A DNA stretch of 64,000 nucleotides from Kribbella jiaozuonensis (GTDB lineage: Bacteria; Actinomycetota; Actinomycetes; Propionibacteriales; Kribbellaceae), in contig NZ_SZPZ01000006.1 in the NCBI RefSeq assembly GCF_005233875.1, positions 558,001 through 622,000 on the forward strand, read 5' to 3'. The notes below the pieces were generated by a model that did no database searches, was not told the origin of the DNA, and saw nothing but the letters and a program-made list of their open reading frames with translations. The position numbers and the translations under genes are program-made. Below, one piece after another: positions 39,807 through 47,839 of the stretch. Each line of letters opens with the position of its first letter. The stretch's first letter is position 1.

Positions 39807-40247
39807 ATGGCAGCGACGGCGTCTGGGGTGTTTCGGCGGACTGCTCTTGAGCGGGCGGATCAGCGGGTCTCGTGGGAGCGGACGGATCAGGCGTTCTTCT
39901 CGAGTGGGGCTTGTCATGTGCTGGCCTGGACTTGTCGGGATTTCTATGCCGACAAGGGGATCGGCTTGGCGGCGATGTACATGGGTGACTTCGAACATCC
40001 GCTGCATGTGTACGCGAGGTGGGGCGCGTGGGCGTTCGATGCGTCGGGTTGGAATCTTGAATCCGAACTCCACCAGGTCAACAGCGACTTCGAGGGTCTT
40101 CCGGTCCGTGAGGTGGAGACGATCACCAGCGACCTTCGGGAGTTCTGTGAAGCGCACGTGCATCGGCAACCACACCAGTACTGGGCCGATCCGACGGAAA
40201 GAGCACGCGCCTATGTGAGCCGATACGACCCGCCCTGGCTCTCGTAG
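39807..40247 (+). CDS. Unknown 146-residue protein with a Cys-His-His-Asp pattern
   Basis: I do not recognise a named family. FFSSGACHVLAW (C36-H37), HPLHVYARWG (H67) and AWAFDASGW (D78) recall small papain-like or transglutaminase-like proteins with a G-x-CH-x-x-A motif, then H-x-Y and D-x-x-G, known from toxin and phage contexts. The C-terminus is charged and helical. No signal peptide is present. It lies among decayed and orphan genes, consistent with recent acquisition. Confidence 0.55.
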   Translation: MAATASGVFRRTALERADQRVSWERTDQAFFSSGACHVLAWTCRDFYADKGIGLAAMYMGDFEHPLHVYARWGAWAFDASGWNLESELHQVNSDFEGLPVREVETITSDLREFCEAHVHRQPHQYWADPTERARAYVSRYDPPWLS

Positions 40248-40510
40248 CGGGAGTATCGAGCCGCGCGTGACCGCCCGGTGGCGATGCCGGCCTTCGGTGA
40301 GTCCAGGGTGGATCTGCTGGCGTGGGCGCACGCGGTGCCGGCGCGGTGGTGGCTGCGTACCACCACTGAACTCATGTGCCGGCCTGGCTCCGCGCGGCAC
40401 CCGATCGTTGCCCCTCGGCGACTCACGACCCCTGCCAGAACCACAAGACGCAAAGGGCTGCCCTATGTGGCGCAGCCGCAACGCAGCTTCCGAGCACCGA
40501 TAATCGCCTC

Positions 40511-40985
40511 GTGGTCTTGCGCCCTGCTGCCTATCCGTTCGTGCCCAAGTCGAACGCTCACCTCTTGCCAGGGCACATCTGGGGGATACCGCTACGAGAC
40601 GGCCGTTCAGCCTGCGGTGTTGTTGTCGCGGTGCCCACCGCTGAGGAAGCGCCACACCAGGCGATCAACAGTCGAACGTTCGCCGCAGGCTGCGGTCGAT
40701 GACAGTCAGCTCGTCAACTGGGGCTACGGGCACATCAAGATGATCGGGGGCAACGGAGGGGCAATCCTCGGTCAACGCTCGCCGGCGCGCGAGCGAGATG
40801 GTGCTCTGCCGCGTCTATCCCACCGCGTGGGCGGAGCGGTCGGCCTTTATCGTGACGGTCAGATGGTCCGCATCGCCACAGCCGACGAGGCACGAGATCT
40901 TCCCGTCATCGGTACGTGGGGCTCCACCTACATCGTGGCCCTGGCCGAGCTGGTCTTCATCGACGGGAAACCGGTCGGTGGATGA
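40511..40985 (+). pseudogene. Frame-disrupted gene of unknown family
   Basis: From GTG 40511 one frame gives protein-like VVLRPAAYPFVPKSN and HLLPGHIWGIPLRDGRSAC, ending at 40702. A second frame (frame of 40278) continues in protein-like fashion: QLVNWGYGHIKMIGGNGGAILGQ, VGLYRDGQMVRIATADEARDLPVIG and TYIVALAELVFIDGKP, stopping at 40985. The two halves look like one protein split by a frameshift near 40690-40705. The 'IPLRDGR' start recalls small immunity-type proteins. DNA from 40248 to 40510 holds nothing else I can support. Confidence 0.45.
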
Positions 40986-41053
40986 ACATCGGGCCAGGTC
41001 TGACGATTTGGTGCGGATCAGGATCGACGCGGCAGGCCGGCCCGGGTTTGCAG

Positions 41054-41404
41054 CTATCCGAAGGACGCCGCGGCCCGGGTCGCAGTACACCGGCGGCATT
41101 GGGAGCGGAGTTCGTTCCAGAGCAGGTGGGCGAGTAGGGCATTGCCGGCTGCGGCGAGAGTCCAGAGGGTGATGAGCCAGGGGACCAGGGCGTTGCTGTC
41201 GATCAGGTTGGTGGGGCCGAGGAGCATCAGCGGGATTGAGGCGAGGTAGCTGATGTAGGGCACTGTCAGGCCGAGTGGTGCGGTGCCGAGCCACAGGAAT
41301 CTGATGAGATCGAAGTCGGCGACGTAGACGTAGGTGGCGAACGCGAATACGGCCAGTACGTAGAGGGCGCCGCCAACCCGCCATGACTTGCTCATCCCCG
41401 TCAT
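41054..41404 (-). CDS. Small membrane protein (SCO4225-like)
   Basis: A 116-residue protein with three or four membrane helices (VGGALYVLAVFAFATYVYV; LTVPYISYLASIPLMLLG; VPWLITLWTLAAAGNALLAHLLW) and a cationic, Cys-containing tail (SQCRRCTATRAA). It resembles the SCO4225 family of Streptomyces, whose function is unknown. Two close ATGs (41404 and 41395) are possible starts. Confidence 0.65.
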   Translation of the reverse strand: MTGMSKSWRVGGALYVLAVFAFATYVYVADFDLIRFLWLGTAPLGLTVPYISYLASIPLMLLGPTNLIDSNALVPWLITLWTLAAAGNALLAHLLWNELRSQCRRCTATRAAASFG

Positions 41405-41460
41405 GAACCGAGTATCGGGGACGGGGTGACGCGCGTTACGGGCCGCCGTACTGGATGGTG

Positions 41461-41515
41461 AACTGCCGCGCGTTCGATCCCCCTCTCGGCGTATGCCGTC
41501 GGACGCGCGGCAGTT
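41461..41515. repeat. Inverted repeat with 13-bp perfect arms
   Basis: AACTGCCGCGCGT (41461-41473) is the exact complement of ACGCGCGGCAGTT (41503-41515). With wobble pairs the stem extends to about 17 bp. It lies between the divergent membrane-protein and regulator genes. TTTGATCA follows on the plus strand. It could be a fold in a leader RNA, a stray terminator or a large protein site. Confidence 0.7.
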
Positions 41516-41564
41516 TGATCACGCTAAGCGAGGGGGTGCGTGGCGTCCATGCGGTGGGACGTAG

Positions 41565-41584
41565 AGGGAGGCAAGTGCCTCCCT
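41565..41584 (+). promoter_or_regulatory. 20-bp palindrome upstream of the TetR-like gene
   Basis: AGGGAGGCAAGTGCCTCCCT is fully self-complementary apart from the central AG. It ends 61 bases before the regulator's ATG and abuts TACAGAT (41584-41590), a possible -10. This is the expected place and shape for an autoregulatory TetR site. A smaller CACGT-A-ACGTG palindrome follows at 41593-41603. Confidence 0.65.
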
Positions 41585-41645
41585 ACAGATGGCCACGTAA
41601 CGTGACGATGGTTCTGCCCGATGTACAGGCGGGGGAGGACTCGAG

Positions 41646-42434
41646 ATGACGCCACGGCCACCGGCAGCGCGGGATGACGCCAGCGCCGGATACTTTCTGG
41701 ATGCGGCCGCCGAGCTGATCGACGGGATGTTCGACGGTGGTGTCCGGGAGCGTCCGCATCGACTGCGTGGGATCCATTTTCCGGCTGCGCTCGAGTGGAT
41801 GCGGGTCAGCGACGTCGTCGAGCTCGCGCAGGAGCGCCACGGGGACGGGGCGAGTGAGAAGGCCTTCCGGAATCGGTGGCCCGATCGCAACACCTTCGTG
41901 AAGGCGGCGATCATCCACACGATGCTGTACCGCGATGCGCCCGAGTCCAACCCGGCGCTGTACGTCGGGAAGCTGCCGGCCAGTGTCACCGCCGCGAGCT
42001 TGACCGACGCCGTGATCGAACTCTGCGACGGGCTCCTGAAGGCGTTGCAGGCGCGACCGCGCTCGTACCTGCTGCACCACATCGGACCTCTGCTCGACCA
42101 ATATCCCGACCTGAGGGCCGCGATCATCAAGGACATCGTCGGCACTCGCGAACCGTGGTTCGAGGGGTACGCCGCGTTGCTCGGCGCGCTCCAGCTCAAC
42201 CTCAGGCCCGGCTGGACGATCGAGCGAGTCGGCCTGGCGCTGCAGGCGATGCTGGACGGGTTCTTGTTCCGATCCCGCGTCCAGCCCGAGGAGATGAAGG
42301 AAGCCGGCTCAGCAGACGCAAGCCTCTTCGCCGAGACCGTGATCTGCTTCATCCTCGGCGTACTCGACCTGGACGCCTCACGCAAGACCACCCACACAAT
42401 CCTCGACGAGACCGCACACACAGCACAGAGCTGA
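41646..42434 (+). CDS. TetR/AcrR-like transcriptional regulator
   Basis: A 262-residue protein, longer than typical TetR. The N-terminal part holds a TetR-like HTH in an expanded form (VSDVVELAQERHGDGASEKAFRNRWPDRNTFVKAAIIHTML), and the C-terminal helices (IERVGLALQAMLDGFLFRSR, SLFAETVICFILGVLD) form the ligand domain. Streptomyces has many such divergent TetR proteins. The upstream palindrome suggests autoregulation. Its target is unknown. Confidence 0.75.
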   Translation: MTPRPPAARDDASAGYFLDAAAELIDGMFDGGVRERPHRLRGIHFPAALEWMRVSDVVELAQERHGDGASEKAFRNRWPDRNTFVKAAIIHTMLYRDAPESNPALYVGKLPASVTAASLTDAVIELCDGLLKALQARPRSYLLHHIGPLLDQYPDLRAAIIKDIVGTREPWFEGYAALLGALQLNLRPGWTIERVGLALQAMLDGFLFRSRVQPEEMKEAGSADASLFAETVICFILGVLDLDASRKTTHTILDETAHTAQS

Positions 42435-42525
42435 CGTCGCGGATCCGTTCTACGAACCATGAGGCTAGGGCGGCGGGTTGGAAAACGCTTATCGCTGTGG
42501 GGCTCTGACGAATAGGGTCGCGGTC

Positions 42526-43470
42526 ATGGACGACGGCGACTGGCGGGAGGGTGGGTTCAGGGAGCGGCGGCCTTCTGTGGAGACGCTCGACTGGGTTGCG
42601 GCGTCGATGGGGCGGGGGAGTCGGGTCGTTGGTTATCGGCGGCTGACCGGTGGGGTCTGCTCGGCCGTGAATCGGTTGACTGTCGAGCGGCGTGGGGTGC
42701 GGACGTTCGTCGTACTGCGGCAGTATCCGGGCGGGCTTGGTCTGCAGGAGCCCTTGGAGCAGGAGATCGCCAACCTTGGTGTGGTGGCGGGAAGCGGGCT
42801 TCCGGTTCCGAGCGTTCTGGCTGCTGATGTTGCTGGTGCTTCGACCGGTGGCGCGCCGGCGTTGCTGATGACGCGGTTGCAGGGGCTTGTTCACCTCAAT
42901 CCGGCGGAACCTCGGTCATGGCTGACGAGGATCGCGGAGATTGCTGTCTTGCTGCATTCCCTCGATCTGCCCGCGAAGACGTTCAGGCCTTGGACGGATT
43001 CTTGGATCGCTCCTGTAGGCGGGTTTCGGGTGCCGGTCGATGCACAGAAGCCGGCTGTGTGGAAGGCGGCGTTCAGTCTCATGGCGGCGGCGCCGCCTGA
43101 GGACACGGCCGTCTTTCTGCACTGCGATCTCCTGCCTGTGAACATGCTCTGGTCGCGCGGGAGGATTACCGGACTGACGGACTGGAACTCCATCTATCGA
43201 GGATCGCGTGCGATTGACGTCGGGCACTGTCGGCGGTACTTGGCGGCGCTCTACTCGCCCGAGTGGGCGGAGCAGCTTCGGTCGCTCTATGAGTCGATCG
43301 CCGGGGTGACTCTCGATCCGTGGTGGGACCTGTATGCCCTGCTGCACTATGACGACAGCGTGTCGAAGTGGATCCGTGGTCAGGTCGCCGGGCGCCGTCC
43401 CGTCGATGTGCCCGACATGACTTCCCGGGTCGAGGTCGCCGTCGAGGCGGCGCTACAGCGGCTCGGATAA
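42526..43470 (+). CDS. Aminoglycoside phosphotransferase-fold kinase
   Basis: A 314-residue APH-family protein from the ATG at 42526. GYRRLTGGVCSAVNRLTV forms the ATP-binding strands, the catalytic loop is FLHCDLLPVNMLW (H-x-D-x4-N), and ITGLTDWNSIYRGSRAIDVGH carries the magnesium-binding Asp. These enzymes phosphorylate antibiotics or small alcohols; specificity is not apparent. Many Kribbella-type genomes carry dozens of such paralogues. Confidence 0.85.
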   Translation: MDDGDWREGGFRERRPSVETLDWVAASMGRGSRVVGYRRLTGGVCSAVNRLTVERRGVRTFVVLRQYPGGLGLQEPLEQEIANLGVVAGSGLPVPSVLAADVAGASTGGAPALLMTRLQGLVHLNPAEPRSWLTRIAEIAVLLHSLDLPAKTFRPWTDSWIAPVGGFRVPVDAQKPAVWKAAFSLMAAAPPEDTAVFLHCDLLPVNMLWSRGRITGLTDWNSIYRGSRAIDVGHCRRYLAALYSPEWAEQLRSLYESIAGVTLDPWWDLYALLHYDDSVSKWIRGQVAGRRPVDVPDMTSRVEVAVEAALQRLG

Positions 43471-43524
43471 CTGGGCGGTCGGCGCGGAGTCCGGCGTACC
43501 CGGTTGTTGCTACGGTCCGGTGGT

Positions 43525-43965
43525 ATGGCGCGGGTGTTGGTGACGGGGATGTCGGGGGTCGGGAAGACGACCGTGCTTGAGGAGTTGCGGCGGCGGGGGC
43601 ATCTGACGGTCGACACCGACTACGACGGCTGGGTGTTGGCGGATGGTCGGTGGGATGAGTGGCGGATGGATCGGTTGTTGCGGGAGCAGCCGGATGTTGT
43701 TGTTTCGGGGACGGTTGAGAATCAGGGACGGTTCTACGACCGGTTCGAGCAGGTGGTGTTGATCAGTGCGCCGGTTGAGGTGCTGATCGAGCGGGTCAGT
43801 ACGCGGACCAACAATCCGTACGGCAGGACCGCGGAGCAGCAGGCCGAGATTGCGACGTACGTCGAGACCGTCGAGCCCCTGCTCCGCCAGGGCGCGACGG
43901 TGGAGCTGGATGGGCGGAAGCCGGTGGGAGAGCTGGCCGATCTGATCGAAGGGCTTCAGCGGTAG
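43525..43965 (+). CDS. Small P-loop kinase (AAA / adenylate-kinase-like)
   Basis: A 146-residue P-loop protein. Walker A is GMSGVGKTT at the very N-terminus, DTDYDGW is a likely acceptor/metal site, and VVLISAPVEVLIERVSTRTNNPYGR is a lid with Arg residues. The pattern fits shikimate/gluconate-kinase-like proteins. Its substrate is unknown. The 3' end overlaps the convergent DinB gene by 10 bp. Confidence 0.8.
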   Translation: MARVLVTGMSGVGKTTVLEELRRRGHLTVDTDYDGWVLADGRWDEWRMDRLLREQPDVVVSGTVENQGRFYDRFEQVVLISAPVEVLIERVSTRTNNPYGRTAEQQAEIATYVETVEPLLRQGATVELDGRKPVGELADLIEGLQR

Positions 43966-44480
43966 GCGTCGGCAGCTTGTTGGATCACGCCTCGGTGGTC
44001 GCGCCAGGACGGGTCGTCGTCGATCAGCTCGCGGATGATGTCGGCGTGGCCGGCGTGCTGGGCGGTCTCGTTGACCATGCGGATCAGTAGGACGCCCAAT
44101 GTCGTCTCTTGGTGGCCCTCGGCCCAGTGCGCGACGTGGGCCGGGCTGTCCAGGTCGAGCTCGTTGACGGTGCGGTCTGCATGAGCACAGGCCTGCTGGT
44201 AGACGGTCACGACGTACTCGCTCGATTCATCCGGCGTGGCCCACATGTCGATCTCGGTGGACGGGTCGTCGCGGAACCACGACGGGCGCTCGATCGGTGG
44301 ACGCCCGAACGCCTCGCCGAGGTACCCGTACTCCATCCCGGCCAGATGCTTCACCAGCCCAAGCAGATTCGTCCCGGTCGGAGTCAACGGCCGGCGCCGG
44401 TCGTACTCCGACAACCCGGCGAGCTTCCCGAGCATCACGGCCCGACTGCCCTGTAACGCCTTCAACAGCTCATCTTTCAC
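43956..44480 (-). CDS. DinB-family (DUF664) putative metalloenzyme
   Basis: A 174-residue four-helix bundle. KDELLKALQGSRAVMLGKLAGLSEYDRRRPLTPTGTNLLGLVKHLAGMEYGYLGEAFG has the first metal His in VKHLAG, and LIRMVNETAQHAGHADIIREL gives the later His pair. Relatives include mycothiol-dependent transferases (maleylpyruvate isomerase/BstA-like). The start overlaps the Nudix gene by 11 bp, so the two are co-expressed. Confidence 0.88.
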   Translation of the reverse strand: MKDELLKALQGSRAVMLGKLAGLSEYDRRRPLTPTGTNLLGLVKHLAGMEYGYLGEAFGRPPIERPSWFRDDPSTEIDMWATPDESSEYVVTVYQQACAHADRTVNELDLDSPAHVAHWAEGHQETTLGVLLIRMVNETAQHAGHADIIRELIDDDPSWRDHRGVIQQAADAYR

Positions 44481-44907
44481 CCGGCACCTCCGCCAGCAGT
44501 TGGCCGAGTTGGGGCGGGAAGATGGTTTCGGTTGTGGTGAGTAGTTCCTGGGAGGTCCACCAGCGGAAGCCGAGGATGGTGCGGGTCTCGTACTCGCTCA
44601 ATGCCGCAGGTGCCGGCGAGAAGTGCTCGACCCGGTGCAGCAACCATTCTTCGTGTACGTCGAAGGCCTGGCCGTCGAACTCGTAGCGGTGGTCGCGGCG
44701 CCAGACCGGCGTACCGACCGGGAGATCGACCAGGCCGGTTTCTTCGTGGGCCTCGCGTGCGGCGGCTGACTGGAGGGACTCGCCGGGCTCGACGCCGCCG
44801 CCGACCGGGTACCAGCACTTGGACTGGGATTTCGGGTCCTTGGCGTGGATGAGGAGTACGCGGTCGTCGGCGTCGAGCAGGATGAGCTTTACCGCTAGCC
44901 TCGCCAC
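44470..44907 (-). CDS. Nudix hydrolase
   Basis: A 145-residue protein with a complete Nudix box, GVEPGESLQSAAAREAHEETGL (G-x5-E-x7-REAxEETG). LAVKLILLDADDRVLLIHA forms the first strands. It hydrolyses a nucleoside-diphosphate-linked compound; the specificity cannot be predicted. It is upstream of the DinB gene in a two-gene operon. Confidence 0.92.
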   Translation of the reverse strand: MARLAVKLILLDADDRVLLIHAKDPKSQSKCWYPVGGGVEPGESLQSAAAREAHEETGLVDLPVGTPVWRRDHRYEFDGQAFDVHEEWLLHRVEHFSPAPAALSEYETRTILGFRWWTSQELLTTTETIFPPQLGQLLAEVPGER

Positions 44908-44936
44908 GGGATGACTTTAGAGGCTGGTGGGCTCAG

Positions 44937-45512
44937 CTAGCTGAGGGTTGGGAGCCAGGGGTGGTCGGGGTATCGCGGGGCGATGTGGGCGTGGAGCCAG
45001 GCGCGGCGGGCTGGGTCTAGGAGGTCCGCGACATCGTGGAAGTCTTCGGTGTCCTTCGGGCGGTCGCTGCGGGACTTGTAGACGAGCACGATCTCCGGGG
45101 CGAGGTACGGCAGGCCGTTGGTGAGGGTGATCTCGTCGAGCGGTTTCCGGGTGGTGCCGCGGCCGCGGTGATACACCCAGTCGTCGCCGTCGGAGGCCGC
45201 GAGCATGATGCGGACCGGGGCCGGGAAGAGCTCATCTGGGAAGGCGAGTACGTCGGGGCCTGGGGTCAGCGTCTCGCCGGGCTCCCACGGCCGCTGGTCG
45301 CCGGTGTTGGGGTTTTCGAGCGTTGGCCGCGGGGCGGTGAAGGTGGCGGCGACGTGGTGGAGGTCGCGGGCCAGGACGAGTACGTCGACGTCCGAGTGCG
45401 GTCGCCGTACCCGATCAGCAAACAGATCGAGCGCCCAACCGCCGGCGATCCAGTAGCGGGCGGGGTAGTTGTCGAACAGCGCGCGTACGGCGCTCAGAGC
45501 TTCAGATTGCAT
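44937..45512 (-). CDS. Aminoglycoside-adenylyltransferase-like nucleotidyltransferase
   Basis: About 191 residues from the ATG at 45512, which has GAGGGAG upstream; the longer frame has no support. YWIAGGWALDLF and HSDVDVLVLARD form the nucleotidyltransferase site (GGWALD plus D-x-D), as in AadA/LinA-type enzymes that adenylylate antibiotics. LAPEIVLVYKSRSDRPKDTEDFHDVADLL is the characteristic C-terminal block. The specific substrate is unknown. A tiny ORF with an excellent ribosome site precedes it. Confidence 0.82.
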   Translation of the reverse strand: MQSEALSAVRALFDNYPARYWIAGGWALDLFADRVRRPHSDVDVLVLARDLHHVAATFTAPRPTLENPNTGDQRPWEPGETLTPGPDVLAFPDELFPAPVRIMLAASDGDDWVYHRGRGTTRKPLDEITLTNGLPYLAPEIVLVYKSRSDRPKDTEDFHDVADLLDPARRAWLHAHIAPRYPDHPWLPTLS

Positions 45513-45558
45513 GGCTGACTCCCTCGCATGACATCGGATGCGGTGAGCCCCGAGAGAG

Positions 45559-45609
45559 TCAGAGCCGCCAGAGTTCCGTTCGAGGCGGCACCGCGCATGA
45601 GTAGCGCAT
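45559..45609 (-). CDS. Possible 16-residue leader peptide
   Basis: On the minus strand, GGAGGAGG lies a few bases ahead of an ATG at 45609 opening MRYSCAVPPRTELWRL, closed by TGA (45559-45561). It ends 46 bases before the nucleotidyltransferase start. The ribosome site is better than most in the window. No known leader resembles it; a control role is inferred from its position. Confidence 0.4.
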   Translation of the reverse strand: MRYSCAVPPRTELWRL

Positions 45610-45684
45610 GAGAACCACCTCCTCCGTGCTCTGACACTCGTCGAACGAATCGTAGCGATCCAAAGGTCTGTCGGCACCGGGATT

Positions 45685-46503
45685 TCAGGCCAGGAAGCGG
45701 CGGATGTGATCTGACCAGAGGGTGGGGTTTTCGAAGTGGGCCATGTGGGCTGCGTTGGGAATGACTGCTAGTTGGCTGGTGGGGAGGGCGGTGTGGAGGC
45801 GGCGGGCGAGTTGGACGGGGAAGCCCATGTCGTACACGCCGTGGAGGATGAGCGTGGGTTTGTTGAGAGTGCGGAGGACTTGTTCGGGGTCGCCGGGGCA
45901 CCACGGGTGCATCAGGCCTTGCATCGCGCGTTCGAGGGACCAGTCGCCTTCGTCGGTGCCAATCGAGTTGAGCAGGGCCAGGTAGGCGGGTGCGAGGGAC
46001 AGGTCCCAGACGAAGACGGTCGAGTTGCGGAGGGCGCCGTTGGCCTCGTCCTCGATGCGTTGGCGGCGGTGGTATTCGGGCCAGTCGGCCAGATGGCGGG
46101 CGTTGTCTGCAGATGTGTACGCCGACGTGGAGGCAAGAACCAAGCGGCGTACCTGCTCCGGATGCTTGTCCACGAAGCCCATCGCGGCGCGCCCGCCCGT
46201 GGAGAACCCGAGCAGATCGACCTGCCCGAGCTCGAGTTTGTCGATCAGGCGATGGGTGTCCCGTACGACGTACTCCGGTTGCAGCTCGTCGTCGGGCAGG
46301 CGGCGCGTACTCCGCCCGCAACCGCGGAAGTCGAACAGTACGACATGGTGATCGCGAGCCAGCGGCTCGAAGCCGGGCAGGAGGTAGCCGTGGCCGACGT
46401 CCGGCCCGCCGTGCATCACGACCAGCGAGGGCCTATCGCCCCGCTCCCCAAGCTCACGCACGAACAGCGTCACATCGCCAACGTCTACGAACGAATCACG
46501 CAT
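45685..46503 (-). CDS. Alpha/beta hydrolase (proline-iminopeptidase-like)
   Basis: A 272-residue hydrolase. The oxyanion-hole motif is VVMHGGPDVGHGYL, the nucleophile elbow GFSTGG holds the catalytic Ser, the Asp is probably in ILHGVYDMGFP, and the His is in IPNAAHMAHFENP. The HGGP motif and overall layout resemble S33 peptidases/proline iminopeptidases. No signal peptide is present. The substrate is unknown. Confidence 0.87.
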   Translation of the reverse strand: MRDSFVDVGDVTLFVRELGERGDRPSLVVMHGGPDVGHGYLLPGFEPLARDHHVVLFDFRGCGRSTRRLPDDELQPEYVVRDTHRLIDKLELGQVDLLGFSTGGRAAMGFVDKHPEQVRRLVLASTSAYTSADNARHLADWPEYHRRQRIEDEANGALRNSTVFVWDLSLAPAYLALLNSIGTDEGDWSLERAMQGLMHPWCPGDPEQVLRTLNKPTLILHGVYDMGFPVQLARRLHTALPTSQLAVIPNAAHMAHFENPTLWSDHIRRFLA

Positions 46504-46542
46504 GCCGCGAGGATGTCAGGTCGCACCGACAGCTAGAGGCCT

Positions 46543-46917
46543 TTACTCGTCAGGTACGCCGACATCGAGGCATTCCCGCACCTCGATGTCGTACTCGCGG
46601 GGCAGCAGCGCGGCCACCTCAAGCGCCGTTGCCCGGTCGGGCAGCTCGACCAGATAGAAGCCGCCGAGTTGCTCGACGGTGTCGGCGTACGGCCCTTCGA
46701 CCACCGCACGCCCATCGCCGTCCGGACGCAGCGTCCGGGCATCCTTCGGGTGCACCAGCGCCTCGCCCCCGCGGAAGCGCCCGCGCTCACGTACGGCAGC
46801 CGTGAACGCACGGAAGTCCGCAAAGACTCGCTCGTGCTCCGCGTCGGCCGCCGCATCCCAGCGAGCGAAGTGATCGGGCTCCGCCATCAGGATCAGAAAT
46901 CGCGTCAAGTCAGCCAT
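46543..46917 (-). CDS. YCII/DGPF-domain protein
   Basis: A 124-residue ferredoxin-like protein: TRFLILMAEPDHFARWDAA, HPKDARTLRPDGDGRAVVEGPYADTVEQLGGFYLVELPDRATALEVAALLP. The GPYADTVEQLGGFYLVE block is the YCII (DGPF) signature. Relatives often sit beside ECF sigma-factor genes, but none is here. Its start codon shares two bases with the start of the divergent phosphotransferase gene. Confidence 0.9.
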   Translation of the reverse strand: MADLTRFLILMAEPDHFARWDAAADAEHERVFADFRAFTAAVRERGRFRGGEALVHPKDARTLRPDGDGRAVVEGPYADTVEQLGGFYLVELPDRATALEVAALLPREYDIEVRECLDVGVPDE

Positions 46918-47839
46918 GTGGTTCGCCTTTCAGGACCGGCAGTATCACCAGGATGACGACCGACCTGACCTGAAATCGACACGACTCGAGCAGCTCGCGA
47001 TCGGGATGCAGGGGGCTGTCTACCGCCTGCCGGGCGAGAGGATCGCCAAGATCTGGTTTCACGCCGGCGACGCCGAGCTGCGACGGCTGGGGGAGTTGTA
47101 CGCCGCGATCGACGGGCGGTTGCCGTTTCGTACGCCGCGGATGATCGAGATTCGCCGGCCTGGTCCGTACCACGTGACGATCGAGGCGGAGCTGCCCGGC
47201 GTACCGCTCTACAAGGTGGCGCCGGCGTTCGGGGAGGCCGGGTGGGAGCGGACGCGGGACTGCGTTGTCGACGTACTCGCGGCGCTTGCGGAGGTCGACG
47301 CGCCTGAGGTGCTGCAGCGGATGACGGTGCTCGATGAGGACGACCTGTTCAGGCCGGAGGGAACGTCGTGGATCGAGGCGCTGACAGGGCTGGTACGGCG
47401 GCGGGTGGCGCGGTTCGGCGATCAGCTTGCGCCGGTTGTCGATGACTTCGACGGCAAGGTGGAGCAGCTGTTGCAACAGCTGTCCGGGATGAAGGAGCCG
47501 GAGAGCCGGCTCGTGCACGGCGACGTGACCGCGGGGAACATCCTCGTCGACGAGGATCTCTGGCCGGTGGCGCTGATCGATCTGGGCATGCTGACGATGG
47601 CCGGCGATCCGGTGTTCGACGCGGCGGCGGCTGCGAGTCTGGTCGAGCTGTGGTTGCCGCGGGTTCGCGAGGTCGAGGCGGCGTTCGACCAGGCGTTTGT
47701 GGATCAACTCGGGTACGACGCTGAGCAGCTGCTCGTCTATCGCCGCGTTCACTCGCTGCTGATCGCCAATGCGCATGACGCAGACCCGTACGGCCGGGAC
47801 AGCGCCGTACCGCTGGCTGCGGCTTTGTTCAACCGATGA
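46916..47839 (+). CDS. Phosphotransferase (choline-kinase / APH fold)
   Basis: Up to 307 residues. LEQLAIGMQGAVYRLPGERIAKIWF is the ATP-binding start, LVHGDVTAGNILVDEDLWPVALIDLGM is the catalytic loop plus metal Asp, and C-terminal helices follow. The start is uncertain: ATG 46916 overlaps the divergent gene's start and has no leader. ATG 46953, in another frame, opens MTTDLT and stops; ATG 47006 is in frame but would lose the first strand. A sequencing error or small frameshift near 46970 would reconcile these. Substrate unknown. Confidence 0.72.
   Translation: MWFAFQDRQYHQDDDRPDLKSTRLEQLAIGMQGAVYRLPGERIAKIWFHAGDAELRRLGELYAAIDGRLPFRTPRMIEIRRPGPYHVTIEAELPGVPLYKVAPAFGEAGWERTRDCVVDVLAALAEVDAPEVLQRMTVLDEDDLFRPEGTSWIEALTGLVRRRVARFGDQLAPVVDDFDGKVEQLLQQLSGMKEPESRLVHGDVTAGNILVDEDLWPVALIDLGMLTMAGDPVFDAAAAASLVELWLPRVREVEAAFDQAFVDQLGYDAEQLLVYRRVHSLLIANAHDADPYGRDSAVPLAAALFNR

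Noticed and set aside
39612..40655. A 347-codon minus-strand frame across the small accessory genes
   Set aside because: Composition is Arg/Pro-rich without hydrophobic core, and it lacks a ribosome site; the plus-strand frames have protein-like composition.
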